A DNA stretch of 64,000 bases from an uncultured Lachnospiraceae bacterium (GTDB lineage Bacteria > Bacillota > Clostridia > Lachnospirales > Lachnospiraceae). Shown piece by piece: positions 29,895 through 38,906 of the stretch. Below the pieces are notes generated by a model. It did no database searches, had not been told where the DNA came from, and was given only the letters and a program-made list of their open reading frames with translations. The stretch spans positions 1 to 64,000 of the forward strand of contig CANTEW010000001.1 of NCBI GenBank assembly GCA_947652925.1. The letters are read 5' to 3'. The position numbers were made by a program, and so were the translations under genes. Within the stretch, counting starts at the first letter, position 1; the number at the start of each line of letters is the position of its first letter.

Positions 29895-30689
29895 CTATAA
29901 CTTCCGCGCCTTCTCCGCACACGCTCTGGCCGCCTCCATGATACTGCTGCGGAATCCTTTCTCTTCCAGCACACGGACGGCCTCTATAGTCGTCCCTCCC
30001 GGCGAGCAGACCATATCCTTCAGCTCTCCCGGATGCAGCCCCGTCTCCAGCATCATCTTCGCACTGCCATATACAGCCTGGGCCGCAAACTCATACGCCA
30101 TCTGCCTGGGCATCCCCTCCGCCACTGCCGCGTCTGCCAGCGCTTCCAGGAACATGAACACATACGCCGGGGAGCTGCCGCTGACCGACACCACCGCATC
30201 CATCATAGCTTCCGGCAGCACCTCCGCTTTCCCAAAACTCCCGAAGATACGGCAGACCATCCGCAGTTCTTCCGGGGTGACCTGGCTGTTGGCACAGATA
30301 CCCGTCATCCCCGCCCCCACCTGCGCCGGTGTGTTGGGCATGGTCCGCACGATCTTCACATCTTTGACAAAACACTCCTCCAGCCATTGGATCGTCTTCC
30401 CCGGGGCTATGGATACGATCAGATGGCCCGCCGATACATTATCCCGGATCTGTCGGATGACCTGCTGGTAGAACTGGGGTTTTACCGCAAGGATGACGCA
30501 CTGCGAGATATCTACTACCCGCAGATCATCCTGGGTCGCTTCAATGCCAAAAGTCTCCCTGGAACGCCGGCACCCTTCTTCCGTCAGATGGGAGACGATC
30601 AGGTTCTCCCTGTCCAGGAGTTTTTTCTCCAAGATGCCTTTGATCATGGCTGAAGCCATATTGCCGCCGCCGATAAATCCAACTTTCAA
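29895..30689 (-). CDS. proC: Pyrroline-5-carboxylate reductase
   Basis: Last step of proline synthesis, NAD(P)H-dependent. 264 residues with FIGGGNMASAMIKG for cofactor binding, AVKPQ, RTMPNTPAQVGAGMTGI, and the C-terminal SPAYVFMFLEAL and SPGGTTIEAV blocks. The start codon is TTG at 30689, supported by GAGGAGGG upstream and by the family start. Confidence 0.95.
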   Translation of the reverse strand: MKVGFIGGGNMASAMIKGILEKKLLDRENLIVSHLTEEGCRRSRETFGIEATQDDLRVVDISQCVILAVKPQFYQQVIRQIRDNVSAGHLIVSIAPGKTIQWLEECFVKDVKIVRTMPNTPAQVGAGMTGICANSQVTPEELRMVCRIFGSFGKAEVLPEAMMDAVVSVSGSSPAYVFMFLEALADAAVAEGMPRQMAYEFAAQAVYGSAKMMLETGLHPGELKDMVCSPGGTTIEAVRVLEEKGFRSSIMEAARACAEKARKL

Positions 30690-30723
30690 TCTTTTACCCT
30701 CCTCTAAAATATATATGCGAAAA

Positions 30724-30746
30724 AACCCGGCTGTCAGAGCCAGGTT
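30724..30746 (-). terminator. Rho-independent terminator
   Basis: Stem AACCTGGCT / AGCCGGGTT with a 5-base loop, followed on the minus strand by TTTTTT, nested within a longer palindrome (ATATGCGAA...TTCGCATAT). It ends the two-gene unit 31174-30761. Confidence 0.8.
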
Positions 30747-30760
30747 CGCATATATTGATC

Positions 30761-31165
30761 TTATTGACCTCCAAACAGTCCTGCCAGTGGACGCGTAGCA
30801 TTTTCCAGATTCTGTATAGCCTTATTCAAACTGTCCACGTCCAACTTATCAAGCTTATCCGCCGTCCGGCTGAGTTCCTCCTGGCTGTCTTTTGTCAGGC
30901 CATTTATATTCTCCACCATCTCCGTCAGATCCGCATCCTCCAGCCCTTTCAACAGGCGGTCTGCACTTTGCAGAGACTGGACTGCAGGCGGCACGATCAA
31001 GACCACCGCGATGAGCAGCGCTGCCGCCGCCAGAGCTGCCACTGCCATAAGGACTCTGGACACACGCAATTGACGCCTCATGACTGCCAGCTGCTCCTCC
31101 AGCAGCCGCTCTATATTGTCCGTCCTTCCTGTGTTGACTTCTTCAGACATATCTAAGATCTCCAT
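30761..31165 (-). CDS. Small single-pass membrane protein, unknown
   Basis: 134 residues. A charged N-terminal part (residues 1-38) is followed by one strongly hydrophobic helix (VLMAVAALAAAALLIAVVLIV), then a predicted helical region with leucine spacing typical of a coiled coil. No family recognised. Starts eight bases after the upstream transglycosylase-like gene, so probably cotranscribed with it. Confidence 0.75.
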   Translation of the reverse strand: MEILDMSEEVNTGRTDNIERLLEEQLAVMRRQLRVSRVLMAVAALAAAALLIAVVLIVPPAVQSLQSADRLLKGLEDADLTEMVENINGLTKDSQEELSRTADKLDKLDVDSLNKAIQNLENATRPLAGLFGGQ

Positions 31166-31173
31166 AACATCCT

Positions 31174-32001
31174 TTAGATCAGTCCGCCGGAACTCACGCC
31201 CCCAGTCAGACTGGTATTGAACGCCGCCATACTCTGCATCTGCATCTGGATCTTCGCCATCTCAGCCAGATATTTAGCATCATCCGCCGTAAATATACTG
31301 CCATCCCCTGATGACTGGGATGTACTGGAACCCTTCGCTCCCGTCTGGCTCGCGGCTACTTCCTGTGTCAGATCTTGGTCTGCATATTTCAGGACCTGTT
31401 CCACATATCTTTCCAGGCTCAACCCTACCTCTGCGCCGCCATAATGGGCGGAAGCCACATCTGCCGCATGATAGGAACGGACTGCCTGCTCCACATCGCC
31501 CCCGTTGAATTCCAGTTTCCTGGCCAATGAACGGGCTGCGCCCATGATATTTTCCCGGGCATCATACACATCTTCAATACCCATCTGTTCCGCCATCGCA
31601 GGCATCAGCTGCATCAATCCCTGTGCCCCGGAATCACTCTTTGCATTGATATCGTACCCAGAACCCACCTTTGCCACAGCCCTCAAAAGATCTGCGGAAA
31701 CACCATACTTTTCCTCGGCCTCTTCAAAATACTGGTTCAGCTCCTGCCCGGTCGCCTTTCCATTTCCGGCAGTCTTAAGCCCTGTCCCAGATGTGCTGCC
31801 CGTTTTCCCATAGACAGCCGCACAGTAGGGACACCCTTCCGATGACAATGCGGAACTCCCTCCAAGGAGAGCAGAGAGCATGATATTTTGAAAATTGCTG
31901 CTGCCCGATGTAGATACGCCTGACAATAGACCATTTCCGTAGAGACTGTTCCCGGATAGACCGCTCAGTGCCAACATCAGACTACTGGTATCGATCGCCA
32001 T
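31174..32001 (-). CDS. SLT-type lytic transglycosylase-like protein lacking the catalytic Glu
   Basis: 275 residues: a Gly/Ser-rich N-terminal segment, then a goose-lysozyme/SLT domain from about residue 88. The fold motif GAQGLMQLMP is intact. Where active enzymes have E-S-x-F/Y the protein reads AVAKVGSGYDINA, with Gly113 (codon GGT) at the catalytic Glu position. The AYNAGP-like motif also deviates (SYHAAD). No classical signal peptide is evident. Start 32001 follows GGGGGTGA. Possibly a peptidoglycan-binding pseudoenzyme. Confidence 0.85.
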   Translation of the reverse strand: MAIDTSSLMLALSGLSGNSLYGNGLLSGVSTSGSSNFQNIMLSALLGGSSALSSEGCPYCAAVYGKTGSTSGTGLKTAGNGKATGQELNQYFEEAEEKYGVSADLLRAVAKVGSGYDINAKSDSGAQGLMQLMPAMAEQMGIEDVYDARENIMGAARSLARKLEFNGGDVEQAVRSYHAADVASAHYGGAEVGLSLERYVEQVLKYADQDLTQEVAASQTGAKGSSTSQSSGDGSIFTADDAKYLAEMAKIQMQMQSMAAFNTSLTGGVSSGGLI

Positions 32002-32106
32002 TTTTCTCACCCCCATCTCTTACACCACTTCGACACTTTCTATATCGTAGATATGATAGCACAGATGGCCGTATATCGCAACAAAACTCGCACAATATTT
32101 TACGGA

Positions 32107-32961
32107 TCATCGTTTTCTCTGGCGGGGATCCAGCACATCGCGCACCGTATCTCCCGCAAGGTTGAAGATTACAACAGTCAGGAAGATCGCACACCCAGGG
32201 CTCAAGACCACCCACGGACATGTCTGGAGCATACTCCTCCCGTTGCTCATCATAGACCCCCATTCTGCTGTGGGCGGCGCCGCACCCAGGCCCAGAAAAG
32301 AAAGTCCGGCGATCTCCATGATCATCGTCCCGATATCCAGGACAGCCGTCACGATCACCGGGCCGGCGATATTCGGTACGACATGTTTCCTTACGATCTT
32401 CCATCCTGTAGAACCAGACAGTCTCGCCGCCGCCATGTAAGGCATATTCTTCACAGCCATGACCTGGCTCCGGGCGATCCTGGCGTATTTCGGCCATGAG
32501 ATACAGGCGAGCGCGATGACCGCATTTAAGATCCCTCCTCTCAGCACACTGGCGACCGCGATGGCGAAGACCATCCCCGGAAAAGCAAGGAAGATATCTG
32601 ACACTCTCATGAGTATAGTATCCAGTTTCCCGCCCTGGTATCCACAGAGGATACCCACTGCACTCCCCACCACCGTGATCGCCGCCACCAATAACAGGGC
32701 AGAATAGACGGTGGTGCGCGATCCCATGATCACACGGGACAACATATCCCGCCCATAACGGTCCGTCCCCAAAAGATGGGAAGGCCCCGGCGGTAAAAGG
32801 GCGCTGGCCAGATCCTGTCCATAGGGATCGTAAGGTGTGAGATACGGGGCAAACGCCGCTACAAGGAGTACTGCTGCTGTCAAAATACCGAAAATGATCA
32901 TTTTCTGTTCCGTATGTTTTTTTACAGTTTTCTGTTTCCGTACTGTGACTGTCTCTCCCAT
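32107..32961 (-). CDS. Peptide/nickel-type ABC transporter permease, DppC/NikC-like
   Basis: 284 residues, about six membrane helices. N-terminal FAPYLTPYDPYGQDLASAL and HLLGTDRYGRDMLSRV are typical of the DppC/OppC family, and the EAA-type loop reads AARLSGSTGWKIVRKHVVPN. Pairs with the DppB-like gene five bases upstream. No substrate-binding protein or ATPase gene is adjacent. Confidence 0.92.
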   Translation of the reverse strand: MGETVTVRKQKTVKKHTEQKMIIFGILTAAVLLVAAFAPYLTPYDPYGQDLASALLPPGPSHLLGTDRYGRDMLSRVIMGSRTTVYSALLLVAAITVVGSAVGILCGYQGGKLDTILMRVSDIFLAFPGMVFAIAVASVLRGGILNAVIALACISWPKYARIARSQVMAVKNMPYMAAARLSGSTGWKIVRKHVVPNIAGPVIVTAVLDIGTMIMEIAGLSFLGLGAAPPTAEWGSMMSNGRSMLQTCPWVVLSPGCAIFLTVVIFNLAGDTVRDVLDPRQRKR

Positions 32962-32965
32962 CTGC

Positions 32966-33925
32966 CTACACCCCTCTCCGCTCTGCTATCTCCCCGCCTA
33001 AACGGATCCGGGGATCGAGACGGTGATAGACAATGTCTGTCACCAGGTTGACACACACATAAATGACCGCCATCCAGATCACATACGCCTGTATGACCGG
33101 CTGATCCCGCATAGCGATCGCATCCACCGCCATCTTCCCCACACCGTCCCACATAAAGATCGATTCCACGATCGCCGTCCCTCCCAGAAGTGAACCAATG
33201 GACAGAGCCAGCAGAGTCACGATCGTCAGCATGGAAGACTTCAGTACACTGAAATACAGGATCCTTTTTTCTCCCACCCCTCTCGCCCTGGCGCCCAGCA
33301 CATAATCTTTATCCAACTCTTCTAAGACTGTCGCCCGCACCTGCCGGGTGTACTTGGATGCCATCGCCAACGCCAGAGTCAGCGTGGGCAGGACTACACT
33401 CTTCCAGCCGCCTGCATCCCCCATGACCGGCAACAGGCCCAATCTTAAAGAAAAGATATAGATCAGCAGCAGAGATACAAAAAAATTAGGGAGCGAGTTT
33501 CCGATAAAACTAAAAAACCGGATCAGATGATCTATAAACTTATCCTGCTCCACCGCCGCCACGATCCCCAATGGGACAGAGATCAGCACAGTGAGCAAGA
33601 TCGAGGTCAGTGTCAGATAGATCGTAGCGGGCAGCTTAGACAGAAATGTAGAAAATACAGGCTGTCCCGACACAAAAGATGTCCCCATATCCCCCGTGAG
33701 CACTTTCCCCAGCCACAGCACATACCGCTCCACCAGCGGTCTGTCCAGTCCCAATCCCACTCGGATCTGTTCTTTTTCCATCTCGGACATGGCCCCGCCC
33801 GTGTTACTCTCCATCACATCTATCGCATCTGCCGTCCCGATATTCGTCAGCAGAAAAGACAGCAGTGTGATCCCCAACAGGATCGGGATCAGCTGGAGGA
33901 GCCTTTTCAATATGTAGTTCCTCAT
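32966..33925 (-). CDS. Peptide/nickel-type ABC transporter permease, DppB/NikB-like
   Basis: 319 residues. Start MRNYILKRLLQLIPILLGITLLSFLL is typical; GDMGTSFVSGQPV and the coupling loop (YVLGARARGVGEKRILY) follow. ATG 33925 lies behind GAGGAGGACACCG; a much longer frame upstream overlaps ade and is not used. Together with the DppC-like gene it forms the membrane pore only. Confidence 0.92.
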   Translation of the reverse strand: MRNYILKRLLQLIPILLGITLLSFLLTNIGTADAIDVMESNTGGAMSEMEKEQIRVGLGLDRPLVERYVLWLGKVLTGDMGTSFVSGQPVFSTFLSKLPATIYLTLTSILLTVLISVPLGIVAAVEQDKFIDHLIRFFSFIGNSLPNFFVSLLLIYIFSLRLGLLPVMGDAGGWKSVVLPTLTLALAMASKYTRQVRATVLEELDKDYVLGARARGVGEKRILYFSVLKSSMLTIVTLLALSIGSLLGGTAIVESIFMWDGVGKMAVDAIAMRDQPVIQAYVIWMAVIYVCVNLVTDIVYHRLDPRIRLGGEIAERRGV

Positions 33926-33992
33926 CGGTGTCCTCCTCATGTATATTCTTCTATTATAACCCCCTGAAGGGGGAGATCCCCATTCTGATCCA

Positions 33993-35717
33993 TCATCCAC
34001 CCATTCCATTTTGTCCTGTATCCACAGCAATAAGGGGTAGGATCTTCTGGCTGTCAACATCCACGATGCCGCTGGCCGTTATCTTGATATGCGGGATGAC
34101 CGGGAGACTGACAAAGGACATAGCCATGAACAGCTCAAGATCTTGCGGGACTCCCAAGAGATGGACGCTCTCCCTCAGCGCCTCATTCTGCTGTGCAGCC
34201 TGCAGAGCATCCACGTCCGTCATCACCCCGGCGATCGGCAGCGGCATCTCCCCGATCACCTTTTCACCTTCCACCACCGCACAGCCGCCGCCCATTTCCC
34301 GGACGCGGTTCCCGGCGGCTGCCATGTCTCTTTCATTTGTGCCGATGATGATCAGATTGTGGGAATCATGGGCGACAGATGAAGCGACAGCCCCTCTCTC
34401 CATACCGGAACCCGTGAGGAGGCCGACACATCTTTGCCCCGTATTTCTATGTCTTTCGAACACTGCTACTTTTAAGATATCCCGGGAGATATCCACCCCA
34501 TCCCTTTTATCAAAGTCAACATCCACCAGCGCCCCCTCCGTGATCAGCTGACGCCTGCACAGACGGATCACATGGCATCTGCGGACACCGGACTGCCCTA
34601 TATGAAGATCGTCCGCCGAAAGAGGATCCAGGTTGAAAGAACTGCGGACCGCATGCTCCAGCCCCTTCTGGACAACAGGCTCTCTCCAGCCAGTCAGCCT
34701 CCCTCTTTCCACCACTCGCTGCCCTTTATGATACACGTCGCATACCCTGACCTGGCGGATATCGTCAAGGACCAGGATATCCGCCCTGTAGCCCGGTGCA
34801 ACGGCCCCCACATCTTTGAGCCCAAAACATTCCGCCGCCCACAGAGTAGCCATCCGGATGCCTGTGACCGGATCTTTCCCGGCCCGGACTGCCTGGCGGA
34901 TCATATCATCCACATGCCCTTTATCCATCAGATCTGCCGGATGTTTATCATCGCTGGCCAACAGGCAGCGATGTGCCCACGGCTCCTCAAATAAAGGGAG
35001 CAGATCTTGGAGGTTTTGCGCTGCTGTCCCCTGACGGATCATCACACGCTGACCTTTGCGTATACGTTCTTTCGCCTCTTCCACCAAAGAACATTCATGA
35101 TCGTCACGGATACCTGCTGTGATATAGGCATCCAGATCCTTTCCTGTAAGGAGCGGGGCGTGCCCATCCACCGTCATCCCCCGACGGCGGGCGCCTCTGA
35201 TCTTCTCCATGATCCCTTTCTCTCCGGCGATCACCCCTGGATAATCCATGACCTCAGCCAGCCCCAATACCCGCGGATGCGCATAGAACGGCTCCAGATC
35301 CTCAGCCGCCAGGACTGCGCCAGATCTGTCAAAATGTGTGGCCGGGACGCAGGAAGGCAGCATGATATATACGTCCAAAGGCAGTCCCTCACTGGCTCCC
35401 AGCATATAACGGATACCCAAGGCCCCGCAGACATTGGCGATCTCGTGAGGATCCGCGACCACCGATGTGGTGCCATGGGGGATCACCACACGGGCAAACT
35501 CTGACGGAGTGAACATGGTACTCTCAATATGGATATGCCCGTCAATAAATCCAGGACAGATACATCTGCCCGCCACATCCCGCACCTCGTCCGCATCTCC
35601 ATCTGTATAGTACGTCCCCACGCCGATGATCGTATCACCCTGGATCAAGACATCAGCTCTCTTGATCTCGCCTGTAAATACATTGATGACCGTTCCGTTT
35701 TTCAATAATATCCGCAT
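33993..35717 (-). CDS. ade: Adenine deaminase
   Basis: Converts adenine to hypoxanthine in purine salvage. 574 residues of the amidohydrolase superfamily: metal-binding GFIDGHIHIESTM, HGTTSVVADPHE, VDGHAPLL, RDDHE and LASDDKHPADL. ATG 35717 follows GGGGGTAAAG. A small C-rich palindrome (CCCCCTTCAGGGGG, about 33960-33973) lies after its stop and may end transcription. The 240 bases upstream show no recognisable purine riboswitch. Confidence 0.93.
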   Translation of the reverse strand: MRILLKNGTVINVFTGEIKRADVLIQGDTIIGVGTYYTDGDADEVRDVAGRCICPGFIDGHIHIESTMFTPSEFARVVIPHGTTSVVADPHEIANVCGALGIRYMLGASEGLPLDVYIMLPSCVPATHFDRSGAVLAAEDLEPFYAHPRVLGLAEVMDYPGVIAGEKGIMEKIRGARRRGMTVDGHAPLLTGKDLDAYITAGIRDDHECSLVEEAKERIRKGQRVMIRQGTAAQNLQDLLPLFEEPWAHRCLLASDDKHPADLMDKGHVDDMIRQAVRAGKDPVTGIRMATLWAAECFGLKDVGAVAPGYRADILVLDDIRQVRVCDVYHKGQRVVERGRLTGWREPVVQKGLEHAVRSSFNLDPLSADDLHIGQSGVRRCHVIRLCRRQLITEGALVDVDFDKRDGVDISRDILKVAVFERHRNTGQRCVGLLTGSGMERGAVASSVAHDSHNLIIIGTNERDMAAAGNRVREMGGGCAVVEGEKVIGEMPLPIAGVMTDVDALQAAQQNEALRESVHLLGVPQDLELFMAMSFVSLPVIPHIKITASGIVDVDSQKILPLIAVDTGQNGMGG

Positions 35718-35959
35718 ATCTTTACCCCCTGCATCCAGACACATCCCTGGGGATGGCCGTTTTGTCTTGTCCTGTATGGTAACACAGATCCTGTGTATCT
35801 TCAATACTATATACAGACCCTGCCCGGATACGGCAGCTCCATCTTTTTCTCCGGGGACATACATAATTGGACAGGAAAGTTCATATTTTAACAATAAAAA
35901 TGACTATTTTCATGATCCTTTGATCGGATCGACTCTGACTCTAACATAGGAGGATCCCC

Positions 35960-36751
35960 ATGAAAACATTATTATGGGCTGCCGGTGGGACCGGCTTTAC
36001 TTTTGCGATGACAACTCTGGGTTCCGCAGTGGTGTTCTTTTTCAGGAACCAGATGCGGATGGGGATACAGAAGATTTTTCTCGGATTTGCCGCCGGTGTC
36101 ATGATCGCCGCATCCGTATGGAGCTTGCTGATCCCCGCCATAGACGAAGCCGTCTCCATGGGCATGGTGGGGTGGATGCCTGCTGCCGGCGGCTTTATCC
36201 TTGGGATCGCATTTCTGATGACCCTGGACTATCTCCTTCCGCATCTGCACCCGAATTCCAGCCAGACAGAAGGGATGTCTGCCTCATGGCGCAGGACTTC
36301 CCTGTTAGTATTGGCTGTGACCCTCCATAATATCCCAGAGGGGATGGCCGTAGGCCTTTCCTTTGCGCTGGCTGCACAGCACAGCGGCGATTCCGCCCTC
36401 TACGCAGCCGCCATGGCCCTGGCTATCGGCATCGGTATCCAAAACTTTCCCGAAGGGGCAGCGATCTCCCTCCCGCTCCGTCAAGAGGGTCTGAAGACGG
36501 GGAGAGCGTTCATCATCGGGAGCCTGACCGGGCTTGTGGAACCCGTATTTGGCATCCTCACCGTACTGGCTGCCGGAGGCATACAGCCCCTGATGCCCTG
36601 GCTCTTATCTTTTGCGGCCGGAGCGATGATGTATGTAGTGGTAGAAGAACTGATACCAGAAGCCCACCTGGGCGAACACTCCAACGCAGGCACGCTGGGC
36701 GTGATGGCCGGCTTCCTGATCATGATGATACTGGACGTGGCTCTGGGGTGA
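35960..36751 (+). CDS. ZIP family divalent metal transporter
   Basis: 263 residues, about eight membrane helices. Signature motifs of the metal site are LHNIPEGMAVGLSFA (helix IV) and QNFPEGAAISLPL (helix V), with VEELIPEAH near the end. Similar to the GufA/ZupT group importing zinc or other divalent cations. Strong RBS TAGGAGG. Divergent from ade. Confidence 0.92.
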   Translation: MKTLLWAAGGTGFTFAMTTLGSAVVFFFRNQMRMGIQKIFLGFAAGVMIAASVWSLLIPAIDEAVSMGMVGWMPAAGGFILGIAFLMTLDYLLPHLHPNSSQTEGMSASWRRTSLLVLAVTLHNIPEGMAVGLSFALAAQHSGDSALYAAAMALAIGIGIQNFPEGAAISLPLRQEGLKTGRAFIIGSLTGLVEPVFGILTVLAAGGIQPLMPWLLSFAAGAMMYVVVEELIPEAHLGEHSNAGTLGVMAGFLIMMILDVALG

Positions 36752-36769
36752 TATGCCGTTATCCGTGAC

Positions 36770-36798
36770 GCAGGCTGTCATGGATCAAAACAGCCTGC
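36770..36798 (+). terminator. Probable terminator after the ZIP gene
   Basis: Perfect 9-bp stem GCAGGCTGT / ACAGCCTGC. The U-tract is weak and only TTTT a few bases later. Confidence 0.5.
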
Positions 36799-36891
36799 TG
36801 ATCTGTCATTTTCCTCCGCATTATTTTTAAAAATACACTTATGAAAACACTGTATTTTTACGATATAAATATATAAAGATGTTCATGGGAA

Positions 36892-37031
36892 GATTTGTCC
36901 GTTTCCCGAAAACAGGAGCCGCCTGAACGGCAGACCGTACATAGTCTGGACACCAAGGCGGAGGACAGCGCACCGTCTGCCGATCAGATGGGACTTGCGG
37001 CTTTTGTCCGGGGACTTTCAGACGACCCCGT
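36892..37031 (+). other. Unassigned leader or small ORF upstream of the 37065 gene
   Basis: Two readings compete. As RNA: an 8-bp stem CGGCAGAC / GTCTGCCG (36928-36935 with 36975-36982) inside AGCCGC / GCGGCT (36917-36922 with 36997-37002), then CGGGG / CCCCG (37009-37030). As protein: an open frame of about 45 residues ending GLSDDPVDKTIF, with no clear start codon. Its tail resembles the frame at 42671-42840 (VDSDPVDKSGK). No known riboswitch class was recognised. Confidence 0.35.
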
Positions 37032-37064
37032 GGATAAAACTATCTTTTGAAAGGAGGGTCACAT

Positions 37065-37706
37065 ATGTCTATTGAAGCTTTATCCGGCAACTATGCCTCA
37101 ACCCCTGTGTATGGCGCAGCGTCTCCATCAAAAGTAGACACTGCCGTAGAAGCCCTTCAGGGCGAAGACGCGAAGAAAAAACAATCCACAGATACCGTCG
37201 AGATCAGTGAAGAAGGCAGAAAACAAGCTTCCAAGAACAAGGGTCTGAGTGTGGATGAGCTAAAAGCCATCCATGAACAGCAGATGACCTCATTCAACAA
37301 CATGCTGGCAAACATGCTGAATTCCCAGACTGGCATGCACAATGTGGCAAACGGCACCAACATCCAGATAACCAAAGACCTGTTCTCTAAGCTGAACATC
37401 ACACCTGCTGATTCTGCCAAAGCTGCACAGGCCATCTCCGAAGACGGAGAATGGGGTGTAAATGCAGTCGCCACTAGGATCATGGATATGGCAGTCGCCC
37501 TTTCCGGCGGAGATACTGAGAAATTATCCATCCTCCGTGACGCTGTAGAAAAAGGATTTTCTGCCGCTGAAAAACAATGGGGCGGAAAACTCCCATCCAT
37601 CACCGACGACACCCACAAAGAGATCAACAACCGTTTTGACTACTGGGAAAAATACGGTACGTTGGACGGCTATACCATGGGAAAGGCCGACGGCGAAGAG
37701 AAATAG
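37065..37706 (+). CDS. Conserved-looking hypothetical protein
   Basis: 213 residues, no signal peptide or membrane helix. The N-terminal 70 residues are low-complexity and polar; a helical middle has HEQQMTSFNNMLANMLNSQ, and the C-terminal half reads MDMAVALSGGDTEKLSILRDAVEKGF and ends with FDYWEKYG. The C-terminal pattern recalls DUF5610-type proteins found near flagellar genes, from memory only. RBS AAAGGAGGG supports ATG 37065. Confidence 0.75.
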   Translation: MSIEALSGNYASTPVYGAASPSKVDTAVEALQGEDAKKKQSTDTVEISEEGRKQASKNKGLSVDELKAIHEQQMTSFNNMLANMLNSQTGMHNVANGTNIQITKDLFSKLNITPADSAKAAQAISEDGEWGVNAVATRIMDMAVALSGGDTEKLSILRDAVEKGFSAAEKQWGGKLPSITDDTHKEINNRFDYWEKYGTLDGYTMGKADGEEK

Positions 37707-37723
37707 GCCTTTGCCCCATGAAA

Positions 37724-37772
37724 ATAACAGGATCTGCCAGACAGCACACTACGTTTGGCGGTCCCCTGTTAT
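37724..37772 (+). terminator. Hairpin after the 37065 gene
   Basis: Outer stem ATAACAGG / CCTGTTAT and inner pairing CTGCCAGAC / GTTTGGCGG. No good U-tract follows, so the terminator role is tentative. Confidence 0.45.
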
Positions 37773-37829
37773 CTTCATATGATGTTCCCAATAGACAGAT
37801 GCACCCTTATCCTATCTATCTTATCAGCC

Positions 37830-37979
37830 CTATCCGAACACCACTTCATCTGCCCGCGTAGCATTCAGTAAAGATTCCAGCGAAGTATATTTTGTCCCCA
37901 GAAAAAACACTGACATTTTATCCCCCAGTTTCACCTCATTGGGAAGTTGGATCGGATCGCCATATCTATCCACTCCACT
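37830..37979 (-). pseudogene. C-terminal fragment of an unidentified protein
   Basis: An open minus-strand frame of about 49 codons reads SSGVDRYGDPIQLPNEVKL then GDKMSVFFLG and ends ADEVVFG before TAG at 37830. It is broken upstream by the type B repeat at 37978. The pattern resembles the C-terminal regulatory (TrkA_C-like) end of an ion transporter, but the match is from memory and weak. Confidence 0.4.
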
Positions 37980-38217
37980 AGAGCGTGCTTGAATCCCCTC
38001 TAAACCCTATAAATAGTTTGGATTTTACAAATATTTGATACAATCCGTGGCCACTCAGATCTTTTCTGTGTACTTTTCTGCGAGAAAAGTACCAAAAGCG
38101 CCGGGGGATTGCGGATTTCCCCCGGACCCCTTAAAACGCTGTTTTTTGGAATGTACTCATCTATTATCTATAAATTTATTATATTTTAAAGACATTGAGG
38201 TTTGCAAACACGCTCTA
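37978..38217. repeat. Type B small inverted-repeat element, complete
   Basis: 240 bp bounded by CTAGAGCGTGCTTGAA and its inverse TTTGCAAACACGCTCTA. The interior contains the hairpin TACTTTTCTGCGAGAAAAGTA and a C-rich stretch. A second copy in inverted orientation lies at about 55373-55590, and a deletion derivative at 39122-39193. Non-coding. Confidence 0.8.
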
Positions 38218-38285
38218 AAGCTCCATCCAAATATAAAGCACTGCCCATTTCAGTATAGACGAAAACAAGCAGCGCATAACCTCAT

Positions 38286-38575
38286 CTAAGATCGATCGAC
38301 CATCATATCCTGTACTTCTTTACTCTTACCATGTTTAACGATATACACAATGAACAAGATCATCATCGCCAATCCCACGATCAATATGGGGGATCCGGCG
38401 ATGGTCTTTACGATCTTGATCCCATCCAGCCCTCCTGTCAATGTAAACACCAGAGAAGTCACGCCCATGATCAGCCCCCACATTAATTTGATCTGGGCGG
38501 GCGCTTCGTTGACGCCGATGTTGTTCTTGATGGTCATCAGCGAAATAGTGGAAGTCATCGGATCCGCCATCGTCA
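38286..38575 (-). pseudogene. C-terminal remnant of a BCCT-family transporter
   Basis: About 95 residues match the end of betaine/carnitine/choline transporters: TMADPMTSTISLMTIKN, APAQIKLMWGLIMGV, GGLDGIKIVKTIAGSPIL, ending in a basic tail. Upstream of about 38575 homology stops. There the plus strand instead reads a hydrophobic stretch (GGPMASSVLLGIAANVG), so the break looks like an inversion or foreign junction. The region to 38870 contains no intact gene. Confidence 0.6.
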
Positions 38576-38906
38576 CGGATTTTTCCAAGATCGAGAGCAT
38601 CGGAGGTCCCATGGCCTCATCGGTCCTGCTGGGCATCGCCGCCAATGTGGGCATGATCGTCGCAGGAGCCATTTTGTCCAGGAAAAAACACACGGCAGAA
38701 AGAGCATTCTATATGGATTGTTTTCCAGCCTATGATATCGGTCCTTTCCGCCTGCCTGTTCGACGCGGGAAACAGCACGGCGATGGGGATCCACAGATAA
38801 GAAAGGATTGCTGCACAAAGATCGCAGAGGTCCTTTCTCATGAATAAAAATACGCAAAACGTCCATACTTTTGATGAAACATTGTGTCAAAAAAGGAGTA
38901 TGGATC

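Noticed and set aside
35720..35890. Purine riboswitch before adenine deaminase
   Set aside because: The leader lacks the three-way-junction core and paired loop sequences of purine riboswitches; the upstream frame extension also has no start signal.
38350..38847. 165-codon plus-strand frame
   Set aside because: Its first half is the shadow of the BCCT remnant. The second half is hydrophobic but too short and lacks a start, so it is noted only as a possible inverted fragment.
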